From NCBI RefSeq assembly GCF_000284295.1, contig NC_017093.1, forward strand, positions 2,790,001 to 2,854,000: 64,000 bases of DNA, in the 5' to 3' direction. The translations under genes and the position numbers were made by a program. Under the pieces are notes generated by a model. It had not been told where the DNA came from and searched no databases. It saw only the letters and a program-made list of their open reading frames with translations. This DNA is from Actinoplanes missouriensis 431. Its GTDB lineage: Bacteria > Actinomycetota > Actinomycetes > Mycobacteriales > Micromonosporaceae. Numbering within the stretch: the first letter of the stretch is position 1; each line of letters opens with the position of its first letter. Positions 8,009 to 16,031 of this stretch are shown in pieces.

Positions 8009-9277
8009 GTGACCGCAACTCTTCCGGCGAAAGATCCGCTCTCCCGCGGCGCGGTCTACACGGCCCGGCCGCGCCGGCGCTACGGCTGGCTCGCCGCAGC
8101 GGGGGTGCTGGTGCTGATCCTGGCTGTCGCGGCGGTGGTCCTGTCGAAACGCCGTCCCGCCGTGGTCCCGGCCGGCCGTACCGTCGCCGGGGTCGAGGTC
8201 GGTGGCCTGAGTGAGCGACAGCTCCGCGGGGTGATCGAGTCCACGGTCCGGTCCCGGGTCGAGCAACCGATCACGGTACGGCTCAGCGGCGCCCGCCGAA
8301 CCTTCACCCTCGAGCCGGTGGCGGCCGGCGTCCGGCTCGACGTGGACGCGACGGTCCGAGCAACCCTGTCCGGGGCGAGCTCCGCGGTGATGACCGTGGA
8401 CACCGCCGCGTTGCGCGCGGTGCTGGCTCGCCACGACCGGGCCGCCGTCGACACGCGTGTCGAACTGGCGGCCCCCGCCACGCGCCTGGACGACAAGGGT
8501 GACGCGTCGTTCACCGCCTCCACCGCGGGCGTCGAGCGGAAGGCCGGCACCGACGGCTGGTCCGTCGACACCACGGCCGCTGTGGCGGCGCTCACCGCGG
8601 CGGCCGGATCCGGCCGTCCCGAGGCGACCATCCCCACCACCCGGCGACCGGCCGGAACGCAACCGGCGAACCTGGCGGGAGTGGACCAGCTGATCGGCTC
8701 GTTCACCACGTACCACGGCTGCTGCCAGCCGCGGGTCACCAACATCCACCTCATCGCGCGGACGGTCGACGGCACCGTGGTCGCGCCGGGCGCGACGTTC
8801 TCCCTCAACGAGCGGGTCGGTGAACGTACCCGGGCCAAGGGTTATCTGCCCGCACCGGCCATCGTCGCAGGCCAACTGCACGACGAGCTCGGCGGCGGGA
8901 TCTCCCAGTTCTCCACCACGCTGTACAACGCCGTCTGGTTCGCCGGGCTGCCCAGCCTGAAACACCAGCCGCACACGAAATACATCTCCCGCTACCCGGC
9001 CGGGCGGGAGGCCACCCTCGACTGGGGCAACATCGAGAACATCTTCCGCAACGACACTTCGGCGCCGATCGTCATCCGCGCCCGGACCACGGCGACGTCG
9101 GTGACGGTCGCCCTCTACGGCCACACCGGTGACCGCCGGGTCGACTCGGTCACCGGCCCGCGCACCCCGGTCGGTCCCGACGGCGGGTTCTCCGTGAGCG
9201 TCACCCGCACCGTTCACGACAACGACCGCGAAACCGGCACGACGACGACGCACTGGACCTACAACGGCCTCGACTGA
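8009..9277 (+). CDS. VanW-family cell-envelope protein
   Basis: 422 residues. A short cytoplasmic N-terminus is followed by one membrane helix (about residues 22-42, GVLVLILAVAAVVLSK), so most of the protein lies outside the membrane. Residues about 50-180 look like the putative peptidoglycan-binding repeat that precedes VanW. The VanW domain follows, with GATFSLNERVGERT, GYLPAPAI and GGGISQFSTTLYNAVWFAGL. VanW proteins occur in glycopeptide resistance clusters and broadly in Gram-positives; their biochemical role is not established. GTG 8009 is supported by TGAGGAGA a few bases upstream. It follows the MMPL gene on the same strand and could be cotranscribed. Confidence 0.88.
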   Translation: MTATLPAKDPLSRGAVYTARPRRRYGWLAAAGVLVLILAVAAVVLSKRRPAVVPAGRTVAGVEVGGLSERQLRGVIESTVRSRVEQPITVRLSGARRTFTLEPVAAGVRLDVDATVRATLSGASSAVMTVDTAALRAVLARHDRAAVDTRVELAAPATRLDDKGDASFTASTAGVERKAGTDGWSVDTTAAVAALTAAAGSGRPEATIPTTRRPAGTQPANLAGVDQLIGSFTTYHGCCQPRVTNIHLIARTVDGTVVAPGATFSLNERVGERTRAKGYLPAPAIVAGQLHDELGGGISQFSTTLYNAVWFAGLPSLKHQPHTKYISRYPAGREATLDWGNIENIFRNDTSAPIVIRARTTATSVTVALYGHTGDRRVDSVTGPRTPVGPDGGFSVSVTRTVHDNDRETGTTTTHWTYNGLD

Positions 9278-9294
9278 ATCCCCGGCAGCGGGGA
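9277..9294. terminator. Short hairpin between convergent genes, likely bidirectional terminator
   Basis: A 7-bp perfect stem (ATCCCCG / CGGGGAT) with a 4-base GCAG loop overlaps the last base of the VanW stop codon and precedes the end of the convergent membrane-protein gene at 9309. No U-tract is present, as is common in actinomycetes. Confidence 0.45.
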
Positions 9295-9308
9295 TCGGCC
9301 GTGCCGGC

Positions 9309-10163
9309 TCAGGAGACCGCTCGCCAGATCAGATTGATGGAGAACATTAGTGCGCCGAACCAGCTGATCGCTCCGACCGCGAGGAAGAGAACGAGCAGGG
9401 GCTCCGTCTCCGGTTTGCGCTGAGCGGAGCGCCGGCCGGCCGAATCCGGCGCGGTGCCGTCCGCCGGGAATCTGAGGAAGACCACACCGGTGATCGCCAG
9501 GACGGTCAGCCCGGTGAGCGCGAAGCCGAGGAAGAGCGGATAGTTGGCCGCCGGGTCGTACCTGCCGTAGGAGGGATCCGGCTCCGGCGAGACTGCGGCG
9601 AGGGGGATGGCGACCACCGCCACCAGCACATGGTGGGTGACCAGCGCTGCCACGCTGGTCCAGCCCGCGCCGACCCGGCCTCGCAGGATCACCGCCGACG
9701 GGGTCTGCAGCAGAGCTCCCACCAGGACAGCCGCGATGTTCAGAACCACGAGCGTGTACCCGGCCCAGTGCAGGTCGTCACGCAGGGACATCCATGGCCC
9801 GGGCTTGTCGGCCAGGTCGTGAGCGGCCATCGTGAGGGCGGTGGCGGCGGCGATGGTGACCGGAACGGCCAGCCACCGCCAGGCCATCGCCATCCCGATC
9901 AGCGCTGTGCGCCCCGCTGGTGCGTCGTGCTGCGAGTGCCCGGCGGCGTCCGGTGGAGCCTCGGGCGGCTGCCAGGTGGTGACGAACGGGGGCTGTGGCG
10001 CGGCGGCGAGCGGTGGCGCCGCGGGCGGTCGCTCGGACGGGGCGCCGGGCTGCGAGCTCACCGCCGGGTCGAAGGCCGCCGATCGCAGATGGATCGGTGG
10101 GCGGGATCGCACGCCGTCGCCCTCAGGCCCGGCGGCCGACGGTATGGGAGATCGTTCACTCAT
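9309..10163 (-). CDS. Integral membrane protein, tandem paralogue of the next gene
   Basis: 284 residues: a Pro/Ala-rich cytoplasmic N-terminus of about 100 residues, then five hydrophobic helices. The stretch TMAAHDLADK-P, then LHWAGYTLVVLN, GALLQTP and EPDPSYGRYDP recurs almost unchanged in the gene at 10241-10903, so the two are tandem duplicates. The conserved EPDP-x-YGRYDP segment between helices 3 and 4 is probably functional. I do not recognise a named family. The long proline-rich extension is present only in this copy. It lies downstream of its paralogue on the same strand (77-nt gap), so they are probably cotranscribed. Confidence 0.7.
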   Translation of the reverse strand: MSERSPIPSAAGPEGDGVRSRPPIHLRSAAFDPAVSSQPGAPSERPPAAPPLAAAPQPPFVTTWQPPEAPPDAAGHSQHDAPAGRTALIGMAMAWRWLAVPVTIAAATALTMAAHDLADKPGPWMSLRDDLHWAGYTLVVLNIAAVLVGALLQTPSAVILRGRVGAGWTSVAALVTHHVLVAVVAIPLAAVSPEPDPSYGRYDPAANYPLFLGFALTGLTVLAITGVVFLRFPADGTAPDSAGRRSAQRKPETEPLLVLFLAVGAISWFGALMFSINLIWRAVS

Positions 10164-10240
10164 CGCACCCCGCCTGGATCATCGCCACGCTGATGACGAT
10201 AGCCACGGTGATCGAGGGGCATACAGCGGCGAAGCCCGGG

Positions 10241-10903
10241 TCAGGTGAGGCCGTGGTAGAGCACGGAGATCAGGGACATCAGGCCGCCGATCCAGCCGAG
10301 CCCGCCCAGCATGACCAACGGCAGGACGATGCCGTCCACGCGTCGCTTCGGCGGTTTGTTGTACAGCGGTGACCGGTCGGCCGACACCTTGGGAGTGTCC
10401 CGGAAGAAGACGAGCCCGGTCATGGCGACCAGGGTGAGCCCGGTCAGCACGAAGCCGAGGAAGACCGGATAGTGCGTCGAGGGGTCGTACCGTCCGTAGT
10501 CGGGATCGGGCTCCGGCGCGATCGCGGCGATCGGAACTGCCACCAGTGCCACCAGCAGATGGTGCGCGAGCAGCGCCGCCACCGTTATCCATCCGACTCT
10601 GACCCGGCCGCGCCTGATCACGGCCGGCGGGGTCTGCAGCAGCGCGCCGACGAGCAGGCACGTCACGTTCAGCACCACGAGGGTGTAACCGGCCCAGTGC
10701 AACGCGTCCCGCAGCGACCGGAACGGTTCGACGCTCCCGGCGAGGTCGTGCGCGGCCATCGTGACGAGGACGCCGATGACGGCGGTGAGCGGGAAGGCCA
10801 GCCAGCGCCCGATCTGTGCGATCCGGAGCAGCTGCGGCCGCCGATCCGACGCCACGCCGGGTCCGGGAGGCACCGACAGTGCCGGTGAACGCTCGTCGGT
10901 CAT
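10241..10903 (-). CDS. Integral membrane protein, tandem paralogue (shorter copy)
   Basis: 220 residues with five predicted membrane helices and only a short N-terminal tail. It shares TMAAHDLAG, LHWAGYTLVVLNV, GALLQTPPAVI and EPDPDYGRYDP with the gene at 9309-10163, and the number and order of helices are the same. ATG 10903 starts just before a proline-rich segment and the first helix. Function unknown; the charged GRYDP loop between helices is the obvious candidate active or binding site. Upstream, at 10904-11056, it is divergent from a quinone oxidoreductase gene, and the two may share a promoter region. Confidence 0.7.
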   Translation of the reverse strand: MTDERSPALSVPPGPGVASDRRPQLLRIAQIGRWLAFPLTAVIGVLVTMAAHDLAGSVEPFRSLRDALHWAGYTLVVLNVTCLLVGALLQTPPAVIRRGRVRVGWITVAALLAHHLLVALVAVPIAAIAPEPDPDYGRYDPSTHYPVFLGFVLTGLTLVAMTGLVFFRDTPKVSADRSPLYNKPPKRRVDGIVLPLVMLGGLGWIGGLMSLISVLYHGLT

Positions 10904-11056
10904 GTCGCCCCTTGTGGGTCTCTCTACGGGCCGCGAACCATATCAAAGTGCCGGTCAGGGGGATGCCCGCGGCTTTCTTCTGCGGCTGTCTGACTCGGAT
11001 CAGGCCTGGTGCTCGAAAAAAGACTCTCGGCGGCCGCAAAGGTCTAGAGTGGACGG

Positions 11057-11971
11057 ATGCGGGGAGTCGTCGCGGCCGCGCTCGGCGGTCCTGAGGTGTT
11101 GCAGGTGACGGAGTTGCCCGACCCCGAGGCGGAGCCCGGTCAGGTGGTGGTCCGGATCCGCGCGGTCTGTGTGCACCCAGCCGACCTCGCCGCCACCACC
11201 GGGCGGATTCCCGGCGGGCCCGTGCAGCCGCCGTTCTCGCCCGGGTGGGACATCGCCGGCGAGGTGGTCGCGGCCGGCCCCGGCGCGACGGACCTCGGGG
11301 TGGGTGATCGTGTCGTCGGGATGATCCCGTGGTACCTGACGCGGGGTACGCCCGGTGGCTATGCCGAGCTCGTGGCCGCCGACACGGACTGGTTGGTGCG
11401 GCTGCCGGACGAGCTCGACTTCGTGTCCGCGGCCACGGTGCCGCTCAACGCCCAGACGGCACACCAGGGGCTGTCGCTGATGTCGCCGGCCGGTGGCAGC
11501 ATCCTGATCACCGGTGCCAGCGGTGGTGTCGGCGGCTTCGCCACCCGGCTCGCCCTCCGCGCCGGCTTCCGTGTCGTGGCCCAGGCAAGCCACGACGACG
11601 AGCAATGGGTACGGGGTCTCGGCGCTCACGAGGTGATTCCCCGTTCCGTCGATCTGGCCTCGGTGGGGCCGGTGGGCGCGGTGTTCGACGCGGTCCCGCT
11701 CGGCGAGGCCGCGGCCGCTGCCGTCGAGGACGGGGGAGTCGTGGTGACGACCCGGCCCACGCCGCCCATCGATCCGGCACGTGGCGTGCGCCAGGAGGTG
11801 CAGCTCATCCGGCTCGACCGCGAACTGCTGGCCGAGCTGGTGGGGCAGGTGGCGTCAGGGCAGCTGAGCACGCGCGTGGCGGCCACGATGCCGTTGACCG
11901 AAGCGGCCGCCGCCCACCGGCGGGTGCTGGCGGGCGGGCTGCGCGGAAAGCTCGTGCTGACGGTGGGCTGA
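11057..11971 (+). CDS. Zinc-independent NADP-dependent quinone oxidoreductase (MDR superfamily)
   Basis: 304 residues. The N-terminal GroES-like half has HPADLAATTGR and GWDIAGEVVAAGPGA with GVGDRVVGM. The C-terminal Rossmann half carries ILITGASGGVGGFATRLAL, the NADP-binding loop of the quinone-reductase branch. The Cys/His catalytic zinc ligands of true alcohol dehydrogenases are absent. Expected activity is one- or two-electron reduction of quinones or enones with NADPH in the cytoplasm. The slightly short length, versus about 310-330, reflects a compact C-terminus. ATG 11057 is used; 'tctagag' lies upstream with no strong Shine-Dalgarno sequence. The stop codon lies inside the 24-bp palindrome at 11967-11990. 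Confidence 0.85.
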   Translation: MRGVVAAALGGPEVLQVTELPDPEAEPGQVVVRIRAVCVHPADLAATTGRIPGGPVQPPFSPGWDIAGEVVAAGPGATDLGVGDRVVGMIPWYLTRGTPGGYAELVAADTDWLVRLPDELDFVSAATVPLNAQTAHQGLSLMSPAGGSILITGASGGVGGFATRLALRAGFRVVAQASHDDEQWVRGLGAHEVIPRSVDLASVGPVGAVFDAVPLGEAAAAAVEDGGVVVTTRPTPPIDPARGVRQEVQLIRLDRELLAELVGQVASGQLSTRVAATMPLTEAAAAHRRVLAGGLRGKLVLTVG

Positions 11972-11990
11972 CCCGCCATGGCGGGTCAGC
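11967..11990. terminator. Perfect 24-bp palindrome over the stop codon, probable terminator of convergent genes
   Basis: Bases 11967-11990 are a perfect self-complementary palindrome (GCTGACCCGCCA then its complement). They span the TGA of the oxidoreductase gene and sit 24 bp before the end of the convergent gene at 12014. A shorter GCATGGCGGGTC copy of the right half follows at once. With no loop it forms a cruciform or tight hairpin; a dimeric repressor site is the alternative reading. Confidence 0.45.
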
Positions 11991-12013
11991 GCATGGCGGG
12001 TCCCTTGCCGTGT

Positions 12014-12343
12014 TCAGTACAACGAGGCCGGATCGAATCCCAGGGCGTTGAGGATGCTCGTCACCGCCACCGCGATACCCATCCCGGCCGCGACCAGCAC
12101 GGCGATCACGAGTGCCGCCGTCGCGATCCCCTTTCCGGCGCCCGTCAGGTCGGTGATCATGATCTTGCGATAGTCGGTTCGCGGCCACTCGATCGGCGGG
12201 AGCTTCCGGCCGCCGGCCGGGACCGTGGTCGACCCGGTCCGTACCGGGGCATCGTGACTCGCCCCGACCCGGAAACCATCCCCGGAACCACGGGCCGAAC
12301 CGTCCCGACCTGAGCGTTGAACCTGCGTGGGTGCCTGCACCAT
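12014..12343 (-). CDS. Small single-pass membrane protein, unknown function
   Basis: 109 residues. A polar, glycine- and serine-rich N-terminal half (about 65 residues) is followed by LPPIEWPRTDYRKIMITDL and then one long hydrophobic helix, TAALVIAVLVAAGMGIAVAV, near the C-terminus. This gives an N-in or N-out tail-anchored topology. ATG 12343 is chosen because GGAGG lies 7 nt upstream; the longer frame to 12391 has no such signal. No family recognised. It converges with the oxidoreductase gene and stands alone. Confidence 0.6.
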   Translation of the reverse strand: MVQAPTQVQRSGRDGSARGSGDGFRVGASHDAPVRTGSTTVPAGGRKLPPIEWPRTDYRKIMITDLTGAGKGIATAALVIAVLVAAGMGIAVAVTSILNALGFDPASLY

Positions 12344-12541
12344 GATGTCGCCTCCTTCGGCCACAACTAGCGCTGTGTTTGCTGTGCTCATCGGCAGCCC
12401 GTACCAGCATATGAGAGGACTTTCGGCCTGTTCTGCGGCCGACCGGGTGTGCCGGCCCCGGCGTAACGTCCGTCTCATTGCGGTTTGAGTCCTCGCCGCC
12501 CGGGCACTCCCGGGCTCCCGCAGGCTTGGAAGGACCCCGCA

Positions 12542-13015
12542 GTGGATATCGACGTGTTTCTGACCGGAATCGAACACGGGGCCCGGCTCCACGGCCGCCG
12601 CGAAAGCCTGCGGGCGGTCAGCGGCGTACTCGGCGCGCTCGCCGACGTCCTGCCGCCCCGGGCGTCGGAGCTGCTCGAGCCCCACCTTCCCAGCGAGATC
12701 CGAACCGGGCTGGCCGGGCGCGCGCGGATCGAGACCCCGGCCTCCTGCCGCGCCTTCCTCGACCGGATCACCGCGATCCTGTACGTGGACCAGCCGGACA
12801 ACGCGTTCCTGGCGCGCGTGGTCCTGGAACACCTCAACGCGTCCCTGCGGGTGATCAGCCCGGCCGCGTTCGCGCACCTGGTCGCCGCCGATCTGCGCCC
12901 GTTGCTGCAGGCGGGGCGCCCGCCTGTCGCCCGTACCCAACCGGCTGCCGGAGCTCTCGTGGACCGCATCCAGGTGCCCGCAGCCGTGCCGGTCCTGCGC
13001 AAGCAGCTGGCTTAG
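12542..13015 (+). CDS. DUF2267 domain protein
   Basis: About 157 residues. The N-terminal half, VDIDVFLTGIEHGARLHGRR, AVSGVLGALADVLP and ASELLEPHLP, matches the DUF2267 pattern. These are small helical, probably cytoplasmic proteins of unknown role, often near stress or envelope genes in actinomycetes. The second half, CRAFLDRITAILYVD to LVAADLRPLLQ, looks like a second, weaker copy of the same helical unit. GTG 12542 is supported by GGAAGGAC ending 7-8 nt upstream. No operon partner is evident; the next 303 bases lack a convincing gene. Confidence 0.65.
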   Translation: MDIDVFLTGIEHGARLHGRRESLRAVSGVLGALADVLPPRASELLEPHLPSEIRTGLAGRARIETPASCRAFLDRITAILYVDQPDNAFLARVVLEHLNASLRVISPAAFAHLVAADLRPLLQAGRPPVARTQPAAGALVDRIQVPAAVPVLRKQLA

Positions 13016-13318
13016 GACCCGCGCCGGGCCGCCTCGCCCACATCACCCGGTAGCCGCACGACAGTGCCGCCTGACCCTCCCCGAGGCGGGTGCAGGCGGC
13101 GTCGCCCGATGCGGGAGCGTGGCTGACCTCGGCCGCTTCTTGCGGAGCTTGCTGGGAGGCGGCCAGCAGGGCGGCGGAGTCCGCTCCGCGGCGATGAACG
13201 GGGTCTTCTATGCGAGCGAAGCCGTCGGTATCTCACGAAAGCGCCCTCCCGCGTTGTCCCGACGATGCCGCCCTGAACAATGGGCAGCGGCCCCGCCGTA
13301 CAAGGAAAGGTCTTGATC
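13016..13318. other. Intergenic stretch without a supported gene
   Basis: GC-rich sequence containing only short chance frames. A 65-codon frame at 13119-13316 begins MADLGRFLRSLLGGGQQGGG, but it soon becomes arginine-rich and unstructured and I do not accept it. The end holds AAGGAAAGG (about 13302-13310), the ribosome binding site of the next gene. Confidence 0.5.
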
Positions 13319-13795
13319 ATGGGTTGGAACACCTCGGTGCTTTTCCGTCAGGACGTGACGGCGGACGAGGCTGTGGACGACCTCGCCATCACCGAATTCA
13401 GCGGCGAACTGGTCGGAGCCGACCAGGCTACGAGCGCCCTCAAACCCGACGCCCTCTATGCCGCCGAGTCGGGTGGCTGGGTGCAGGTCTGGAACCCGAT
13501 GATGGATGTGGTCATGGGCTGGGAGCCGACCGACCCGGCCGACGCTTTGCTGGTCTTCTTCAGCAGCGTTTCGAGCACGTACGGCTTCACGCTGTTCACG
13601 AATGGCGAACGCACTCGGCATTACGTCTACGCCGACGGTGTGGTGGTCGAGAACGAAGGAACACCCCTGCCGGTCGAGGCCGAGATTGCTCTGCCGTCCT
13701 GGGGCCCGGACGAGGACTTCCTCTGGTCGATCATCACGGCGGTCACCGGTCTGCGGTACGACGAAAAGCTGCAGTACCGCGTCTACCCGGTGTGA
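13319..13795 (+). CDS. Hypothetical acidic cytoplasmic protein
   Basis: 158 residues, acidic, with no signal peptide or membrane helix. Segments such as MGWNTSVLFRQDVTADEAVD, GELVGADQATSAL and SSVSSTYGFTLFTNGERTRH suggest a compact alpha/beta fold. Small acidic proteins of this sort are often orphan immunity or accessory proteins in actinomycetes, but no motif confirms this. ATG 13319 is supported by AAGGAAAGG about 8 nt upstream. No neighbour suggests a role. Confidence 0.6.
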   Translation: MGWNTSVLFRQDVTADEAVDDLAITEFSGELVGADQATSALKPDALYAAESGGWVQVWNPMMDVVMGWEPTDPADALLVFFSSVSSTYGFTLFTNGERTRHYVYADGVVVENEGTPLPVEAEIALPSWGPDEDFLWSIITAVTGLRYDEKLQYRVYPV

Positions 13796-14228
13796 CGGCG
13801 TATGCGACGGGCTACCGAGCCGGGTCGATTGTTGCGAGTCCCGCCCCCCGCGGCACCTGAACCGTGATCACCGCGGCGGCGGGAGCTGGCCGGTCCCGAC
13901 AGCGTGCTGGAGCACCGGTTACGCACCCTGCCGGCGAACGACGGTTGAGCGGGCCGAGCGCGCGAATCGCGGCATGAGAGGACGTCGCGCCAGCATGGGC
14001 AGGACATTCTTTACCGTGATGTCGTGCCTTGAAGGTATCGACGATCATGGCCGGCGAGCTTTCCGCTGGAGCTGTTGCTGGACGCCGCCGCCGACCGCGC
14101 CGAAGCCGACGCCCAGGCCGTCAAGAAGGCAACCGACAGCGCCGCCGCCCTGGGCGCCTGGGCGGCGGCGCTCGGGCCGGGAGGTGAACGCCGCAGGCGA
14201 GGCCACCGGCACATGCGATCATGCGCGG
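13796..14228. other. Intergenic stretch, possible gene debris
   Basis: No gene with a credible start, length and composition spans this region. Around 14060-14170 one frame reads FPLELLLDAAADRAEADAQA and then an alanine-rich helix-like run, which could be debris of a small gene. It has no start or ribosome binding site, and that frame runs on into non-coding-like arginine-rich sequence. Confidence 0.4.
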
Positions 14229-14636
14229 GTGGGACTTCGATGGGCGGCCATGGGCTGCAGCATGCTGGCGATCGTGGCGACGGCCGGCTGCGCCACCCGG
14301 CACTTCGAGAAGCAGGCCGAGCTAACGGCACACCGGACCGAGTCGCACGGCGACGGCTATCGGAGTGCCGACGAGCCGGAGGCGATCGTACAGCTGGTGG
14401 AGAAGTACGCCGAGGAGAACGGCGGGCAGGTGCTCGGCACCGAGGTGGAGCACGGCGATCGGCCGGGCGGCCGGGTGGACGTGCTGTTCTTCGCCGAGGC
14501 CGCGAAGTGGGAACCCGAGGGGCCGGAATGCTGGCGGTTCAGCTTCCGCCAGCCACCGAACGACCCCTATGTCCGCGACATCCTGCACTCGGTGATCGAC
14601 TGTCCCGAAGACGTCGTGCCCGCGAAAAGGAGCTGA
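14229..14636 (+). CDS. Putative lipoprotein of unknown function
   Basis: 135 residues. The N-terminus VGLRWAAMGCSMLAIVATAG followed by Cys is a type II signal peptide with a lipobox ending ATAG-C, so the mature protein would be lipid-anchored outside the membrane. The mature part is acidic and charged (EKQAELTAHRTESHGDGYRS, IVQLVEKYAEENGGQVLGTE) and ends with a paired-cysteine-like spacing (PECWRF, VIDCPED). GTG 14229 gives the correct signal peptide length; the longer upstream frame is arginine/serine-rich and not real. Internal ATG 14250 would leave too short a signal. No operon partner seen. Confidence 0.6.
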   Translation: MGLRWAAMGCSMLAIVATAGCATRHFEKQAELTAHRTESHGDGYRSADEPEAIVQLVEKYAEENGGQVLGTEVEHGDRPGGRVDVLFFAEAAKWEPEGPECWRFSFRQPPNDPYVRDILHSVIDCPEDVVPAKRS

Positions 14637-14874
14637 CATGTCGTCTGGAGGTACTGGACCGTGTATGAATCGCTGTTCGGCCTCTGGCCGCCGAGTCGAA
14701 ATTCCTTAGCTTGCGCTTTAGCCTCCGGCCCCAGCCGCGCGTCGCCGCGGAGGACCCGCTGCGTCACCGAGGCCGGCTACGCTACCGTGCCGGTAGGCGA
14801 GCCGATGCGTGTTGAGATCGAAGCGGAGCGCGCTTTGTCTGCGGCAATTGAGTGCGTTGAACGCCGGACGTGGA

Positions 14875-15321
14875 TCAGGAAGCGTCTTCTTGTGGCCGGA
14901 GTGCGTGCAGGAGGCTATCGAGCTGACCGCGGGCCCGTGCACTGGCGATATGGTGGATATAGTCTCGCGACTCGACAATCAGCCCATCACGGATGCGCAT
15001 CACAAAGACGCACGGCACCGTGAACTCCTCGCCCGTCTCTTCGACTCGTCCCTGATAGGCGAACTCGGCAACAATCACTTCCGGGTCGGCGGTTTCATGG
15101 ATCACAATGTCGACCGGTTTACGGTTCAGCGTCCGGGTGATCAGAGGCGGCGCGGTGAAGTGCTCGTGCAGTTCCCTGCGGCTGTGCAACGGCGGTGCGT
15201 CGAGTGGATGAAACGGGTGTGTGACCAGCGTCTGTTCGGCGTACAAGTCGGCCAACTCCTCGTACGGGCCGTCGCAGACACCGTGTACCAGTTTGAGAAA
15301 GGTTTCGCGCGGGCTGCTCAT
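14875..15321 (-). CDS. SnoaL-like (NTF2-fold) protein
   Basis: 148 residues with the cone-shaped NTF2/SnoaL pattern. A first helix, MSSPRETFLKLVHGVCDG, is followed by LADLYAEQTLVTHPFHP, a substrate-pocket segment, and the strands HETADPEVIVAEFAYQGRVE, FTVPCVFVMRIRDGLIVESR and DYIHH. Members act as small hydrolases, isomerases or ligand-binding proteins; catalytic residues vary, so no reaction is assigned. ATG 15321 is supported by GGGGAGAG about 7 nt upstream on the minus strand. It appears monocistronic. Confidence 0.75.
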   Translation of the reverse strand: MSSPRETFLKLVHGVCDGPYEELADLYAEQTLVTHPFHPLDAPPLHSRRELHEHFTAPPLITRTLNRKPVDIVIHETADPEVIVAEFAYQGRVEETGEEFTVPCVFVMRIRDGLIVESRDYIHHIASARARGQLDSLLHALRPQEDAS

Positions 15322-15518
15322 GCCGTGCTCTCCCCGAATCGGCGACTTCTCTTGCGCGCCACGCCGATATATCCGGCTGGCCGACTCACATTGACGTACC
15401 CTACCGAACTTGCAGTGCGCTGTACGGCCCGACGAGCCGGGCATGACCGGCTCGAGCGCACTCACATCGGCACGACAGGATGCTGGCGGGCATGACCACC
15501 ATCGGCTGTGACTGGGCA

Positions 15519-15841
15519 TCCCGCCAGTGCGCGGAAGGCGGCAGCAGAGTGCGCTGCCGTCTTTGTTCTCTCACCTGTTGGTGAGCGAGACGACGTGGCC
15601 GATCTCCCGCATGTGCAGACCTGCGTAGAGCCTGCGTGGCACCGGATGACCGGCATCGCCGCGCGCTCACGATTGCCTGTGTGGCGCCGAGGTTGCGGCG
15701 GACGGGCTCGAACAGGACTGATCTCGTCCGCGGGTCGAGCCGGCCCAACCCGGACGCGGCGAACGATCCGTCCGCCGCTTCCGCGACGAGATCACGCTCT
15801 TCGCGACGGGGCGGCGTGCTGATGACCGCGAGATGTTCGTC
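15519..15841 (-). pseudogene. Possible remnant of a sigma-28/SigB-type sigma factor (regions 3-4)
   Basis: On the minus strand, pieces in three frames line up in order with the 3' part of a sigma factor: EERDLVAEAADGSFAASGLG then RLDPRTRSVL (region 3-4 linker), next LYAGLHMREIGHVVSLT (the region 4.2-like helix-turn-helix start, compare L-x-E-G-L-x-x-R-E-I-G), then HSAAAFRALAG. Each shift or insertion breaks the frame, so it cannot encode a working factor. The match is by eye. It lies in a 710-base stretch (15322-16031) with no intact gene; the rest shows only chance frames. Confidence 0.35.
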
Positions 15842-16031
15842 GGCCGCGTGGCTGGAGCCATGTTCGGCGGACCGCACGGACGCGGTAACCAGGGGAAACG
15901 GGATGGGCATGCAGGTCCGGCAGATCGGTGAGACTTCGCCGCAACTGCGCGGACCACAGGGCGGGACTCGGCCGAAAAACCTCGCTCGGTGAGCACGCGG
16001 AGAGCCTTTTCAAAGACGTGGAGTCGGACCG

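Noticed and set aside
12014..12940. 308-codon minus-strand frame extending the small membrane protein upstream
   Set aside because: The upstream part overlaps the DUF2267 gene on the other strand and is Arg/Gly-rich; the GGAGG-supported start at 12343 gives the real gene.
13119..13316. 65-codon frame beginning MADLGRFLRSLLGGGQQGGG
   Set aside because: Only a short plausible start, then arginine-rich chance sequence; no ribosome binding site.
14075..14668. 197-codon plus-strand frame overlapping the lipoprotein gene
   Set aside because: Its later two thirds are an Arg/Gly-rich shadow of the lipoprotein frame; the first part may be debris but has no start.
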